Assembly: GCA_005223085.1 (NCBI GenBank)
Contig: NJBP01000048.1
Span: forward strand, 1 to 15,017
From: Candidatus Aerophobetes bacterium Ae_b3b
Lineage (GTDB): Bacteria > Aerophobota > Aerophobia > Aerophobales > AE-B3A
Length of the DNA: 15,017 nucleotides
Direction: 5' to 3'
A model generated the notes under the pieces. The model searched no databases and was not told the origin of the DNA. It saw nothing but the letters and a program-made list of their open reading frames with translations. Positions within the stretch are counted from its first letter, which is position 1. Every line of letters begins with the position of its first letter. Both the position numbers and the translations under genes were made by a program. Shown here piece by piece: positions 1 through 7,094 of the stretch.

Positions 1-740
1 GCAATAGCACCCTCAGTGTTCAGGTAGCCGTCGACTTTGTAGGTTGAATAGTTGCCAAGCTCTCCCCCAAACGACCAGATGACTTGTTCGGCGAACATTG
101 CCAGCGAGTCATATCCGTTATCACCGTAGATTGCCACGCCATAGAAATCGTTAGCCGGATCGTGGAAGAATTCGGCTATGTCTTTCAGCATATCCCAGGA
201 CTTTGGGATTCCCAGGGTATATCCATATTTTTTTTCAAAAGCAGCCATGTTGTCAGGATCCTCAAAGAGGTCTTTGCGATATGCCCAGGCTAATGCGTCC
301 CCTTCGCACGGAACTGCATAGTACTTTCCTGACCCCTTGGGGTACTCCGCGTAATAGGTTAGAGAAGCAGGAGTAAAGGTTTTGTCAACCTGGTGCTCGG
401 TAATCCAGTTGGTCAAATCTACGTAGTGTCCGCCAACTACGTTGTTTCCGATGTCCTGACTGTCACCGACGATGATGTCCCAGGCGTCACTTTTGGCAAT
501 TAGCTCAGTATTGTATTTCTGCACGAACGTCTCCCACGGAGTTTGCTCAACAATTACTTTGATGCCGGTCTCGGCAGTAAAATCCCGAGACAGCTTTTCC
601 AGATAATCAGCTGGCGCCCACTGTGCCCAATGAATTGTGATGAACTCCTGAGCCAGAGCTTGACGGCTGGCCAGAGAAAGGCCAACAATCAGGGACACAC
701 TCAAAATAACCGCTACTGACGGTAAGGATATTTTCTTCAT
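1..740 (-). CDS. Extracellular solute-binding protein (family 1), N-terminal part, runs off left edge
   Basis: Binding protein of an ABC importer, probably for a carbohydrate; it would act in the periplasm and hand substrate to a permease pair encoded beyond the left edge. The frame is open from ATG at 740 to the window edge (about 246 codons), so the C-terminal third or more is missing. Residues 1-30 are a classic signal peptide (MKK start, hydrophobic core, then SRQALA before QEF), with cleavage likely after Ala30 and no lipobox Cys. The mature start (ITIHWAQWAPADYLEKL) and later stretches (TPWETFVQKYNTEL, DAWDIIVGDSQDI, YYAVPCEGDALAWAYRKDLF) are typical of COG1653-type proteins. A strong Shine-Dalgarno (GAGGAGGAAG) precedes the ATG. 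It is divergent from the importer at 1413 and has a promoter-like sequence about 365 nt upstream. Family is clear; the substrate is not. Confidence 0.93.
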   Translation of the reverse strand, partial: MKKISLPSVAVILSVSLIVGLSLASRQALAQEFITIHWAQWAPADYLEKLSRDFTAETGIKVIVEQTPWETFVQKYNTELIAKSDAWDIIVGDSQDIGNNVVGGHYVDLTNWITEHQVDKTFTPASLTYYAEYPKGSGKYYAVPCEGDALAWAYRKDLFEDPDNMAAFEKKYGYTLGIPKSWDMLKDIAEFFHDPANDFYGVAIYGDNGYDSLAMFAEQVIWSFGGELGNYSTYKVDGYLNTEGAI

Positions 741-931
741 TTGTCTTCCTCCTCTTCTTTTGGAATGCTTCATTTCTCTCAAGAACCTCCAAGATAAAGA
801 AGTCAATATTTGGATGATTATCTCTTGGAGGACCGCCTCCTAATCTTTGGCTAGTGGCCTGTCTAATGTCTCACCTCCCTTTGGCCTTGTTCTTAGCGTT
901 GTTACCTTCCTGGAGAACGCTCGCATCACGA

Positions 932-1066
932 TTATGCTCTCCTCAATTGCGAGATAATCTCTTGTCCTAAATCCTCTTTATCTATGGCTAGGTAATCTGT
1001 TCTCCTTGAGAAGACGGATTCTGAGAGATATTCTTCTATCCCGGCATCTTTTTTTGCCTCTTTCAA
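932..1066 (-). CDS. Possible small ORF or gene remnant in the leader of the left binding protein
   Basis: A 44-codon frame starting at TTG (1066) and ending at TAA (932), preceded by an AGGAGAAG Shine-Dalgarno-like sequence that lies very close to the TTG. The frame stays open about 15 codons further upstream. Its composition is protein-like (LKEAKKDAGIEEYLSES, then RRTDYLAIDKEDLGQEII). It lies between the minus-strand promoter-like sequence at 1111-1138 and the binding protein starting at 740. I do not recognise the family. It could be the C-terminal remnant of a deleted gene, a short leader ORF, or chance coding-like sequence; the non-ATG start and poor spacing keep confidence low. Confidence 0.3.
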   Translation of the reverse strand: MKEAKKDAGIEEYLSESVFSRRTDYLAIDKEDLGQEIISQLRRA

Positions 1067-1110
1067 CTTCTCCTGTTTGACGCCACTTATTCTTAGGCTT
1101 CAGCTTTTTT

Positions 1111-1138
1111 AGTGTATTAAATGTATTAAAATAGTCAA
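1111..1138 (-). promoter_or_regulatory. Sigma-70-type promoter for the left binding protein
   Basis: Read on the minus strand: -35 TTGACT (1133-1138), 16-bp AT-rich spacer, -10 TACACT (1111-1116). The predicted transcript starts near 1104, leaving an unusually long leader of about 365 nt before the ATG at 740. The spacer and -10 contain a 10-bp tandem repeat (GTATTAAAT / GTATTAAAA). Predicted by consensus only. Confidence 0.5.
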
Positions 1139-1186
1139 GCCCATTTTTCTTTTTCATTTTTCTTTTGTTACTCTTATTTTCTTTTG

Positions 1187-1232
1187 GAGCTAATCTTACT
1201 CCGCCAGAGCTAGCGGTGGCGTACCAGAGCTA
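1187..1232. promoter_or_regulatory. Three phased GAGCTA boxes between divergent promoters (candidate operator)
   Basis: GAGCTA occurs at 1187-1192, 1207-1212 and 1227-1232, with a period of exactly 20 bp, close to two helical turns. The second and third copies extend to CCAGAGCTA. The array sits between the minus-strand promoter (1111-1138) and the plus-strand promoter (1284-1312), so one protein bound on a single DNA face could control both binding-protein genes. The regulator is not in the window. Confidence 0.45.
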
Positions 1233-1283
1233 TATAATTCTCTACTTTAGGCACTTCCCTCAATTTAGTAAAATCCAGAAAAA

Positions 1284-1312
1284 TTGACAGAATATTCCTT
1301 TTATGGTAAAAT
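1284..1312 (+). promoter_or_regulatory. Strong sigma-70 promoter of the plus-strand ABC importer operon
   Basis: Perfect -35 TTGACA (1284-1289), optimal 17-bp spacer, -10 TAAAAT (1307-1312, five of six consensus bases). Transcription would start near 1319, about 94 nt before the ATG at 1413. A perfect unused Shine-Dalgarno (AAGGAGGT, 1345-1352) lies inside this leader. Confidence 0.75.
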
Positions 1313-1412
1313 AATAAGTGAAAAATGGTTTCAATAAAAAAAGGAAGGAGGTGGGGATAAGGTAAAAGGTGTCTGTTTTTCATGTATGTAATTGAGAAAG
1401 AAGGAGGAAAAG

Positions 1413-2657
1413 ATGAAAAAGATAGGTTTAATAGCTATGACACTATCGTTGATTCCCCTGCTTTTTGGAACGCCTGTTGGTGCTAAGAAAGAGGTTAACT
1501 TCTTTCTGGCACTGTACGATGGATTGAGACCTGAATACTACCAGGATTTAAACAGAGCTTTTAACGAGGCAAATCCAGACATAGATTTAAAAGTTATCCC
1601 TGTGGATTGGAATGCTCTCCATGATAAGCTGGTAGTTGCTATTGCAGGAGGTAGGCCTCCAGATCTTTCGGTTATTGGAACCCGATGGTTATTAGAATTT
1701 TTAGATATAGGAGTGGTAGAACCTATAGAAAAACATCTAAGTAAAGAGTTAATTGACAATATTGAACCCGGAGCTATGGAAGCCAGAATCAACAATGTTC
1801 TCTATGCTCTACCCGTAGCAGCCGGCCCTCGATTTTTGTACTATCGCTCTGACATCTTTAAGGAACATGGTATTGCCGGACCCCCAGACACTTTTGAGGA
1901 GATGCTTACCTATGCCCAAAAGATCAATGATCCCCCCAATTTCTACGGTGTAGGAATGAGCGGGAAAAAGTATGTGGAGCTCACCGAATTTGCCTATTAT
2001 CTTCTCGGAAACGATGGCTACTTTTTCGAAATCAACCCTGATGGAAGCTACGGAAAGTGCCGAGTTAACGATGAGGCAGGAGTTGGAGCTTTGACCTTTA
2101 TGAACGATTTGGTTAACAAATACAAGGTGACTCAGTCAGGTGTGACTGCATATACACGAGATGAAGTTCAGGATCTTTTTGTCTCCGGTAAATTAGGCAC
2201 CATCTTGATTGGAGCATACACTGATGTCATTCTGAAGCAAAGAGGGGTTACCTTCAAATGGGATTATGGTCTCATACCTCGTTTTGCCGGTAAAGATCGT
2301 CATCCCCTTATGATTACCGATTCCATTATGATGTTTGAAGCCTCAAAAAACAAGGAAGCAGCAGCAAAGTTCTTGGAGTTCTTTTATCAGGATGAGTGGC
2401 GACTTGGGTTTGACAAACACGTTGGATTTCCTCCTGTGCTAAAATCGGTAGGGAAAATGCCTTATTTCCAGGCACCAATCTATAAAGTCATGGTTAACTC
2501 TATGTCTGGAGCTAAGGGATGGCCTTTGATTCCTCAATGGGCAGAATGTAATGATATAATCTGGGATGCAATAGGGGCAACTTTCTTAGGTCAGAAAACT
2601 CCCAAGGAAGCACTGGATGAGGCAGCAGCAAGAATAGATGAGATTCGGGAAGAATAG
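1413..2657 (+). CDS. Extracellular solute-binding protein (family 1, sugar ABC importer)
   Basis: Periplasmic binding protein of a carbohydrate-type ABC importer, 414 aa, a normal length for the family. I start at ATG 1413 rather than the in-frame TTG at 1392: AAGGAGG (1401-1407) lies five bases before the ATG, and the protein then begins MKKIGLIAM, a standard signal peptide ending near VGA (residues 22-24) without a lipobox Cys. Family features include an N-terminal strand (VNFFLALYDGL), an amphipathic helix followed by NPDIDLKVIPVDW, the PDLSVIG stretch, the domain-crossing segment YALPVAAGPRFLYYRSDIF, and the C-terminal PKEALDEAAARIDEI helix. First gene of an operon with the permeases at 2708 and 3625; transcribed from the promoter at 1284. 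Substrate unknown; a mono- or oligosaccharide or cyclitol is likely from family alone. Confidence 0.95.
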   Translation: MKKIGLIAMTLSLIPLLFGTPVGAKKEVNFFLALYDGLRPEYYQDLNRAFNEANPDIDLKVIPVDWNALHDKLVVAIAGGRPPDLSVIGTRWLLEFLDIGVVEPIEKHLSKELIDNIEPGAMEARINNVLYALPVAAGPRFLYYRSDIFKEHGIAGPPDTFEEMLTYAQKINDPPNFYGVGMSGKKYVELTEFAYYLLGNDGYFFEINPDGSYGKCRVNDEAGVGALTFMNDLVNKYKVTQSGVTAYTRDEVQDLFVSGKLGTILIGAYTDVILKQRGVTFKWDYGLIPRFAGKDRHPLMITDSIMMFEASKNKEAAAKFLEFFYQDEWRLGFDKHVGFPPVLKSVGKMPYFQAPIYKVMVNSMSGAKGWPLIPQWAECNDIIWDAIGATFLGQKTPKEALDEAAARIDEIREE

Positions 2658-2664
2658 TAAGTCG

Positions 2665-2696
2665 AAGCTCAGGTGGCCTTTAGGCCACCTGAGCTT
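2665..2696 (+). other. Perfect 14-bp intercistronic hairpin after the binding-protein gene
   Basis: AAGCTCAGGTGGCC (2665-2678), loop TTTA, GGCCACCTGAGCTT (2683-2696): a perfect 14-bp stem starting eight bases after the stop codon. Only a weak U-tract follows (TTTAATTATAG), so partial termination or 3'-end stabilisation of the binding-protein mRNA is more likely than full termination. The downstream permease ATG is only 12 nt from the stem. Confidence 0.85.
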
Positions 2697-2707
2697 TAAT
2701 TATAGTT

Positions 2708-3625
2708 ATGGATAAGAATCTTGCCTCTCGTCCTAAAGTAAAAGTCGCCTTTTGGACTACAGAGTCGACGCTTGCCTACCTTCTTCTCTTACCTGCTATA
2801 GCAGTCCTAATAGCTTTTATGCTTTATCCTATTGTTTACGTTTTCCTAACATCGCTGTATAAAACCAACCGAATAGGGAATCTGGTTGAATTCATCGAGA
2901 CAGATAACTTTAAAACTTTATTTAGCAGGAGGGAATTTTGGGAAGTAACCATCAGATCAGTTATCTGGACTGTCCTGGCAGTTTCTGCTAAAACTTTAGT
3001 AGGTCTTACCATTGCTCTTTTGTTAAATGTTGATTTTAAAGGAAGAAAACTGGCCCGCACTCTGGTTATTCTCCCCTGGGCATCCTCAGTTCCTATAAGT
3101 GCTATGCTCTGGCAGTGGACATATAATTATGATTTTGGACTTCTCAATTATACCCTGAAAATAACCGGTCTCTGGAAGCACCCTCCTCACTGGCTGGGAT
3201 ATCCCCTTTCTGCTTTTGTTGCTAATCTTTATGTGGACATCTGGATTGGCATACCTTTTATGGCTTTGGTCTTCTTAGCTGGTCTTCAAAGTGTACCTCC
3301 AAATTTGTATGAAGCAGCCGAGGCAGATGGAGCAAGCCTCTGGCAGAAGTTTTATCATATTACCCTGCCTTTACTTAAACCAGTCCTGCTAATTGCTACT
3401 TTACTCTCCTGTCTTTGGACCTTTAATGATTTTAATGTCATTTATATTTTAACCAGAGGTGGACCAGTAAATTCCACCGATATCCTTATTACTTTTATCT
3501 ATAAATATGCCTTTAGTTTTTTGAAATTCGGACCGGCCGCTGCCATGGCAGTAGTTGCCTTCGCTATTCTTCTCATTTTAAGCTTACTCTATGCCTGGTT
3601 TTATTTCAAAAGTGAAAGGTACTGA
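2708..3625 (+). CDS. ABC sugar importer permease, MalF/UgpA type
   Basis: Inner-membrane permease subunit, 305 aa, about six transmembrane helices. The first begins near residue 22 (LAYLLLLPAIAVLIAFMLYP). The cytoplasmic EAA loop that docks the ATPase is clear: YEAAEADGASLWQKF (about residues 201-215) followed by HITLPLLKPV, with E202-A-A, G208 and LP at 220-221. The C-terminus (LLYAWFYFKSERY) is complete. It pairs with the MalG-type permease starting at 3625, whose start overlaps this stop (TGATG), so they are translationally coupled. The start is less certain than the family: no Shine-Dalgarno is visible before ATG 2708, only the end of a 14-bp hairpin and TTTAATTATAGTT, so initiation may be weak, matching the usual need for less permease than binding protein. 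Confidence 0.95.
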   Translation: MDKNLASRPKVKVAFWTTESTLAYLLLLPAIAVLIAFMLYPIVYVFLTSLYKTNRIGNLVEFIETDNFKTLFSRREFWEVTIRSVIWTVLAVSAKTLVGLTIALLLNVDFKGRKLARTLVILPWASSVPISAMLWQWTYNYDFGLLNYTLKITGLWKHPPHWLGYPLSAFVANLYVDIWIGIPFMALVFLAGLQSVPPNLYEAAEADGASLWQKFYHITLPLLKPVLLIATLLSCLWTFNDFNVIYILTRGGPVNSTDILITFIYKYAFSFLKFGPAAAMAVVAFAILLILSLLYAWFYFKSERY

Positions 3626-4452
3626 TGAAGCAAAATAAAGGTAAATTTGTTGTCTGTTTCTTAATCATAGTTATACTATTGGTGTTACTATTCCCTTTCT
3701 TTGTGACTCTTTCTACGGCATTTAAACCATTAAAAGAGGTTTACGCCTCTCCTCCTCATTGGATACCTTACCGATTATGGTGGCGTAATTTTAGTGATGT
3801 CTGGACAAAATACCCTCTGGCGCAGTATTTTATCAATAGCTTTATTATTGCCTCAGGGGCAACTCTCTTAAACATGGTAATATGTATTCCTGCTGCCTAT
3901 GCAGTTGCCCGATTAAAATTTGTTGGGCGAAAATTCTTGCTGTTTTCGTTTCTGGTTGTTCAAATGTTTTCCCCTATTATTGTGGTTATTTCCCTATTTA
4001 AAATCTTTGCTCGCTTAGGCATGATTGATACTCTCTCATCTTTGGTTATTGTTAATACTGTGTTTACTCTGGCCTTTTCCATCTGGATGTTGAATGGTTA
4101 CTTTTCCACTATACCTATGGAAATAGAGGAGGCTGCTCTTATAGATGGATGCACTCGTCTAAAAACCATAATCCATGTTACTCTACCCATTGCTATGCCT
4201 GGAGTGGTCACCACTCTTATTTACACCTTTATCTGGGCCTGGAATGAGTTTATGTTTGCCTTAACTCTTATCAATACAGCGGCAAAAAAGCCATTAACAC
4301 TGGGTCTTTATGATCTTGTGGGAAGGTGGGAAGTACAGTGGCAGTATCTTACAGCAGCTTCTCTCTTCGCTGTTACCCCTGTTATAGTCTTGTTTATTTT
4401 GATTGAAAAACAATTGGTTAGAGGCTTAGCTGGGGGAGCTATAAAGGGATAA
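3625..4452 (+). CDS. ABC sugar importer permease, MalG/UgpE type
   Basis: Second inner-membrane permease of the importer, 275 aa, six predicted transmembrane helices. The N-terminal helix is followed by the family signature FVTLSTAFKPLKEVY and then a WIPYRLWWRNF periplasmic stretch. The EAA loop is IEEAALIDGCTRLK (residues 167-180), with TLP at 186-188, followed by WAWNEFMFALTLI, typical of MalG relatives. The C-terminus QLVRGLAGGAIKG is the normal family ending, so the gene is complete. ATG overlaps the upstream stop by one base. No ATPase follows; the next gene is convergent after only 39 bp, and I see no hairpin terminator in that gap. Confidence 0.95.
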   Translation: MKQNKGKFVVCFLIIVILLVLLFPFFVTLSTAFKPLKEVYASPPHWIPYRLWWRNFSDVWTKYPLAQYFINSFIIASGATLLNMVICIPAAYAVARLKFVGRKFLLFSFLVVQMFSPIIVVISLFKIFARLGMIDTLSSLVIVNTVFTLAFSIWMLNGYFSTIPMEIEEAALIDGCTRLKTIIHVTLPIAMPGVVTTLIYTFIWAWNEFMFALTLINTAAKKPLTLGLYDLVGRWEVQWQYLTAASLFAVTPVIVLFILIEKQLVRGLAGGAIKG

Positions 4453-4491
4453 GTTAAATTCAGATTCGGCGATTTGCATAAAAAAGTTAGT

Positions 4492-5307
4492 TCAAGGCCT
4501 TCCCGCCGTATGGCCTGATGATTCCTGTCCTATGGTTCCTCTTGCCAGAATACTTCCCTTGCTTCCATAAACCTCCAGCCTGTTTTCAGAGGAAGCATCC
4601 GGGATATTGAAATGGTTATCCACCACTCCTACAGCACCTGTTTCAAATTTTAATAAAACTACCGCTGTGTCCTCTACTGGATAATCCTGTATTAGGCCTC
4701 CTGTATAGCAGAAAACTTCTACCGCCTTCCCCATAAACATCTCCAGCAAATCAATACAGTGAGTTCCCATATCTATAAGTGACCCTCCTCCTCCAAACTC
4801 GAACCTTTGACGCCAGGTCCCTTCCATAGGTGGATACCAGCAGGTTAATTGAGCTCTTCCCATAACTAAAGTTCCCAATGCTCCTTCATCTATGAGCTCT
4901 TTTATCTTGCGATGATGAGAGTGGTAGCGCATCATATAATCTAAGGTAAATTTTACCCTATTTTCCTCACATACCCTCATCATCTCCTCTGCCTGGTTTA
5001 AATTCATAGCCATAGGCTTTTCACAGAGAATGTGTTTTCCAGCTCGGGCAGCTTTAAGAGCTTGTGGATGATGCAGGTAGGTGGGAGTAGCAATGTAAAT
5101 GGCTTCCACCTCTGGGTCATTAATCAAATCATCCTCTTTGGTGTAGTATCGGATCCCTCCGTATTTTTCTGCCACCTTTTTTAAACGCACCTCATCTATA
5201 TCCATCAATGCCACAAGTTTAGCATTTTCTGCAGGGATTATTCCCTCAGGGATTGTTCTTCTATCAGCAATACCGCAGGCTCCAATAACTCCCCATTTTA
5301 CTGACAT
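4492..5307 (-). pseudogene. Gfo/Idh/MocA-family NAD(P)-dependent dehydrogenase, C-terminally truncated
   Basis: Sugar or cyclitol oxidoreductase, 271 aa from ATG 5307; family members are usually about 330-390 aa. I prefer this ATG to the longer frame from 5349 because GAGGAGGT sits just before it and the protein then starts MSVKWGVIGACGIADR, a normal Rossmann strand with the dinucleotide-binding glycines (G6, G9, G12). The hallmark EKP is at residues 96-98 (HILCEKPMAMN), and the substrate-side motif GGGSLIDMGTHCIDL is at about 173-187. Homology stops abruptly after GSILARGTIGQESSGHTA; the frame ends in GRP and a stop, and the next bases are the tail of the convergent permease operon. The other frames there do not look like the missing tail. 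Roughly 60-110 residues of the C-terminal domain are absent, so it is probably inactive. Lies 52 nt downstream of the aminotransferase gene. Confidence 0.85.
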
Positions 5308-5359
5308 ACAGACCTCCTCTCTGCTGAACCCGGCAAAAATCCTGATCATCGAGTTTCCC

Positions 5360-6634
5360 TTATCTTACATAGTGAGAGGCAACCTTCTTAATTGCTTTGG
5401 CAAATAGATGAATATGTTCCTCTTCAAAGGTAGGGAACATATGGACAACAAAGGTTCTTTCCTCTAACCAGGCACAATTGGGACAAAAACCCTTGTCATA
5501 CTCTACTTGTTTGGGATCGGTATATTCTCTTGATTCAAAAGGGAACTTAAATCTACCAAAACCATTATGCTCTGTGTAAGCTTTTTCCTTATAGCTCTGA
5601 GGCCAAAACTCCTTCCAGGCTACAACACCTTCGGCAAGTATTGCCTTCAGAAATCTATTTTTATCACAGGTAAGTCTATCCAGATCAAGAACAATGGGGA
5701 AGACATAAAAACCATTTAGCTTTTCCTTATTGTGGACTGGTAGATACTTAATCTGTGGGCAATCTGAGAGCTCATCAATTAAAATCTCTCCGTATCTACG
5801 TCGTCTTGGCAAATTCCAGGTATCGATCCTTTCCAATTCCTTAAGGCCAATAGCGGATTGCATTTCAGTCATTCTATAATTAAAACCAATCCGCCGGTGA
5901 ATGTAAGGCAAAGCCTGTTCCATCTCTAAAAGGCTCATTCTCTTCTCAACATCATAGCCATGATCACGAAAGGAGCGCGCCTCCCAGGCAATTTCCTCAT
6001 TATTGGTAACAACCATTCCACCTTCTCCACCAGTGGTAAAGGTCTTGTTTTGACAGAAGCTAAAGGCTCCCACATCACCTATAGAGCCAACCTTCTTTCC
6101 TTTATAGAGAGCACCGTGTGCCTCAGCGGCATCTTCAATTACGTAAAAACCATGCTTTTTAGCAATAACCATAATTTCATCCATTTCACAGACGTTGCCA
6201 TAAAGATGAACCGGGATGATGGCACGGGTACGAGGGGTTATCTTTCCTTCAATATCCTCCGGATCAATGCAATGGTCCTCCCGACGAACATCAGCAAAAA
6301 CAGGAATTGCTCCTGCTTGAACTATACAAAAGGAGCTAGCAATGAAGGTATAAGGAACAGTAATTACCTCATCTCCAGGACCAATATTTAAGGCACCCAA
6401 AGCAGTATGCAAGGCGGAGGTACCGCTGCTGGTACTGATTGCATACTTTATTCCACACCATTTGGCAAAATGTTTTTCAAATTCCGTTCCTAAAGGACCT
6501 GTCCAGTAGTTTACTTTACCTGTCTTCAGGGGTTCCATGGCTGCCTGGATTATTTCCTCTGTAAACCAGGGCCAGGAAGGCAGTTTTTCCTGGATAGTTG
6601 GTTTTCCTCCTTCAACGGCTAATTTTTCAGACAT
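5360..6634 (-). CDS. DegT/DnrJ/EryC1/StrS-family PLP-dependent aminotransferase
   Basis: Cytoplasmic PLP enzyme, 424 aa, full length. The family transfers an amino group, usually from Glu or Gln, to a keto-sugar or keto-cyclitol. Visible features: entry motif VNYWTGPLGTEFEKHFA; GTSA phosphate-binding turn (71-74); IEDAAEAHGA (166-174), whose D168 should contact the PLP ring nitrogen; FSFCQNKTFTTGGEGG (191-206) with Schiff-base lysine K197. The N-terminus MSEKLAVEGGKPTI and the length resemble StsC-like scyllo-inosose aminotransferases, and the adjacent Gfo/Idh gene would fit a cyclitol or amino-sugar route, but that assignment is inference. Start supported by GGAGGATGAT before the ATG. First intact gene after a decayed second DegT copy; reads toward the truncated dehydrogenase. 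Confidence 0.93.
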   Translation of the reverse strand: MSEKLAVEGGKPTIQEKLPSWPWFTEEIIQAAMEPLKTGKVNYWTGPLGTEFEKHFAKWCGIKYAISTSSGTSALHTALGALNIGPGDEVITVPYTFIASSFCIVQAGAIPVFADVRREDHCIDPEDIEGKITPRTRAIIPVHLYGNVCEMDEIMVIAKKHGFYVIEDAAEAHGALYKGKKVGSIGDVGAFSFCQNKTFTTGGEGGMVVTNNEEIAWEARSFRDHGYDVEKRMSLLEMEQALPYIHRRIGFNYRMTEMQSAIGLKELERIDTWNLPRRRRYGEILIDELSDCPQIKYLPVHNKEKLNGFYVFPIVLDLDRLTCDKNRFLKAILAEGVVAWKEFWPQSYKEKAYTEHNGFGRFKFPFESREYTDPKQVEYDKGFCPNCAWLEERTFVVHMFPTFEEEHIHLFAKAIKKVASHYVR

Positions 6635-6672
6635 ATCATCCTCCTTATAGATCTAAAGCTCCCCTATCATTT

Positions 6673-6894
6673 TTACTTTTGCATCTCTTCTACTGATTCT
6701 ATTACTGCATCGGCCATATACTCAAGTTGTTCGTGGGTTAAGGGGCAAAGTGCGGAATCTGAACTACTCCTTTTTGAGTAAGCTTTTCCTTCAAATCCTG
6801 GATATCCCCTTTTTAGTCTATCAGGGTCTAGCTGCAGAAGATAAAGGTGATGGGTGCTTTTTATTTACGCACCATCCAGGGGAGGAGTTACAAT
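6673..6894 (-). pseudogene. Remnant of a second DegT/StrS-type aminotransferase (C-terminal part)
   Basis: Translating the minus strand in shifting frames gives pieces in the order expected for a DegT C-terminus. In one frame: VTPPLDGA, a stop (TAA, 6865-6867), then IKSTHHLYLLQLDPDRLK. After a slip at the C4T5 run at 6806-6814, another frame reads GDIQDLKEKLTQKGVVQIPHFAP. Near 6740-6745 it returns to the first frame with LTHEQLEYMADAVIESVEEMQK and a TAA at 6673. Related proteins carry a few dozen residues between the HFAP and LTHEQ segments, so an internal deletion is inferred. The catalytic half is absent. It lies 38 bp upstream of the intact aminotransferase on the same strand, suggesting the cluster once had two such enzymes. 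Upstream limit is approximate. Confidence 0.75.
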
Positions 6895-6958
6895 CCTTTC
6901 CTAACCCAGGATATGTGATGTTGTGTAAACTAGGATATAAAGTGTGCCCTGTTCTCTC

Positions 6959-7030
6959 GTGAAATGGTGGCTGTTTCAGCGATATAAAGTCCATTACCAA
7001 TCTTATAGCTTCAACCAACCACCATTTCAC
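6959..7030. repeat. 72-bp imperfect palindrome with perfect 12-bp ends
   Basis: GTGAAATGGTGG at 6959-6970 is exactly inverted at 7019-7030 (CCACCATTTCAC). The inner 48 bp are also partly self-complementary (CTGTTTCAGC against GCTTCAACCA, then GATATAAAG against CTTATA), so the whole unit can fold into one long imperfect hairpin. Pairing stops at the outer ends. It lies 64 bp downstream of the RRM gene stop and about 65 bp beyond the aminotransferase remnant. It could be a MITE or REP-like element, a mobile-element remnant, or a 3' structure of the RRM transcript. Only one copy is in the window. Confidence 0.6.
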
Positions 7031-7094
7031 TTTACATTTGGATTGTTTCTCTTAGCTCGTTACAGGTCGATGTTCTTACTGTTACAGAAGAGTA

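Noticed and set aside
607-792. Minus-strand frame of 61 codons across the start of the left binding protein
   Set aside because: Out of frame with the real binding protein, whose signal peptide and Shine-Dalgarno at 740 are clear; the frame only overlaps the Shine-Dalgarno region.
1382-1500. ATG at 1382 as the start of an alternative protein overlapping the binding protein
   Set aside because: Frame is short, out of phase with the signal peptide and has no Shine-Dalgarno at proper spacing.
4453-4491. Bidirectional terminator between the convergent permease and dehydrogenase genes
   Set aside because: No inverted repeat of useful length; only a short A-run is present.
5960-6391. Plus-strand frame of 143 codons inside the aminotransferase
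   Set aside because: Antisense shadow of a well-conserved DegT protein with all key residues; no family resemblance.
6821-7030. Minus-strand frame of 69 codons running from the palindrome into the aminotransferase remnant
   Set aside because: It covers one arm of the palindrome and decayed sequence; the aminotransferase similarity is in other frames.
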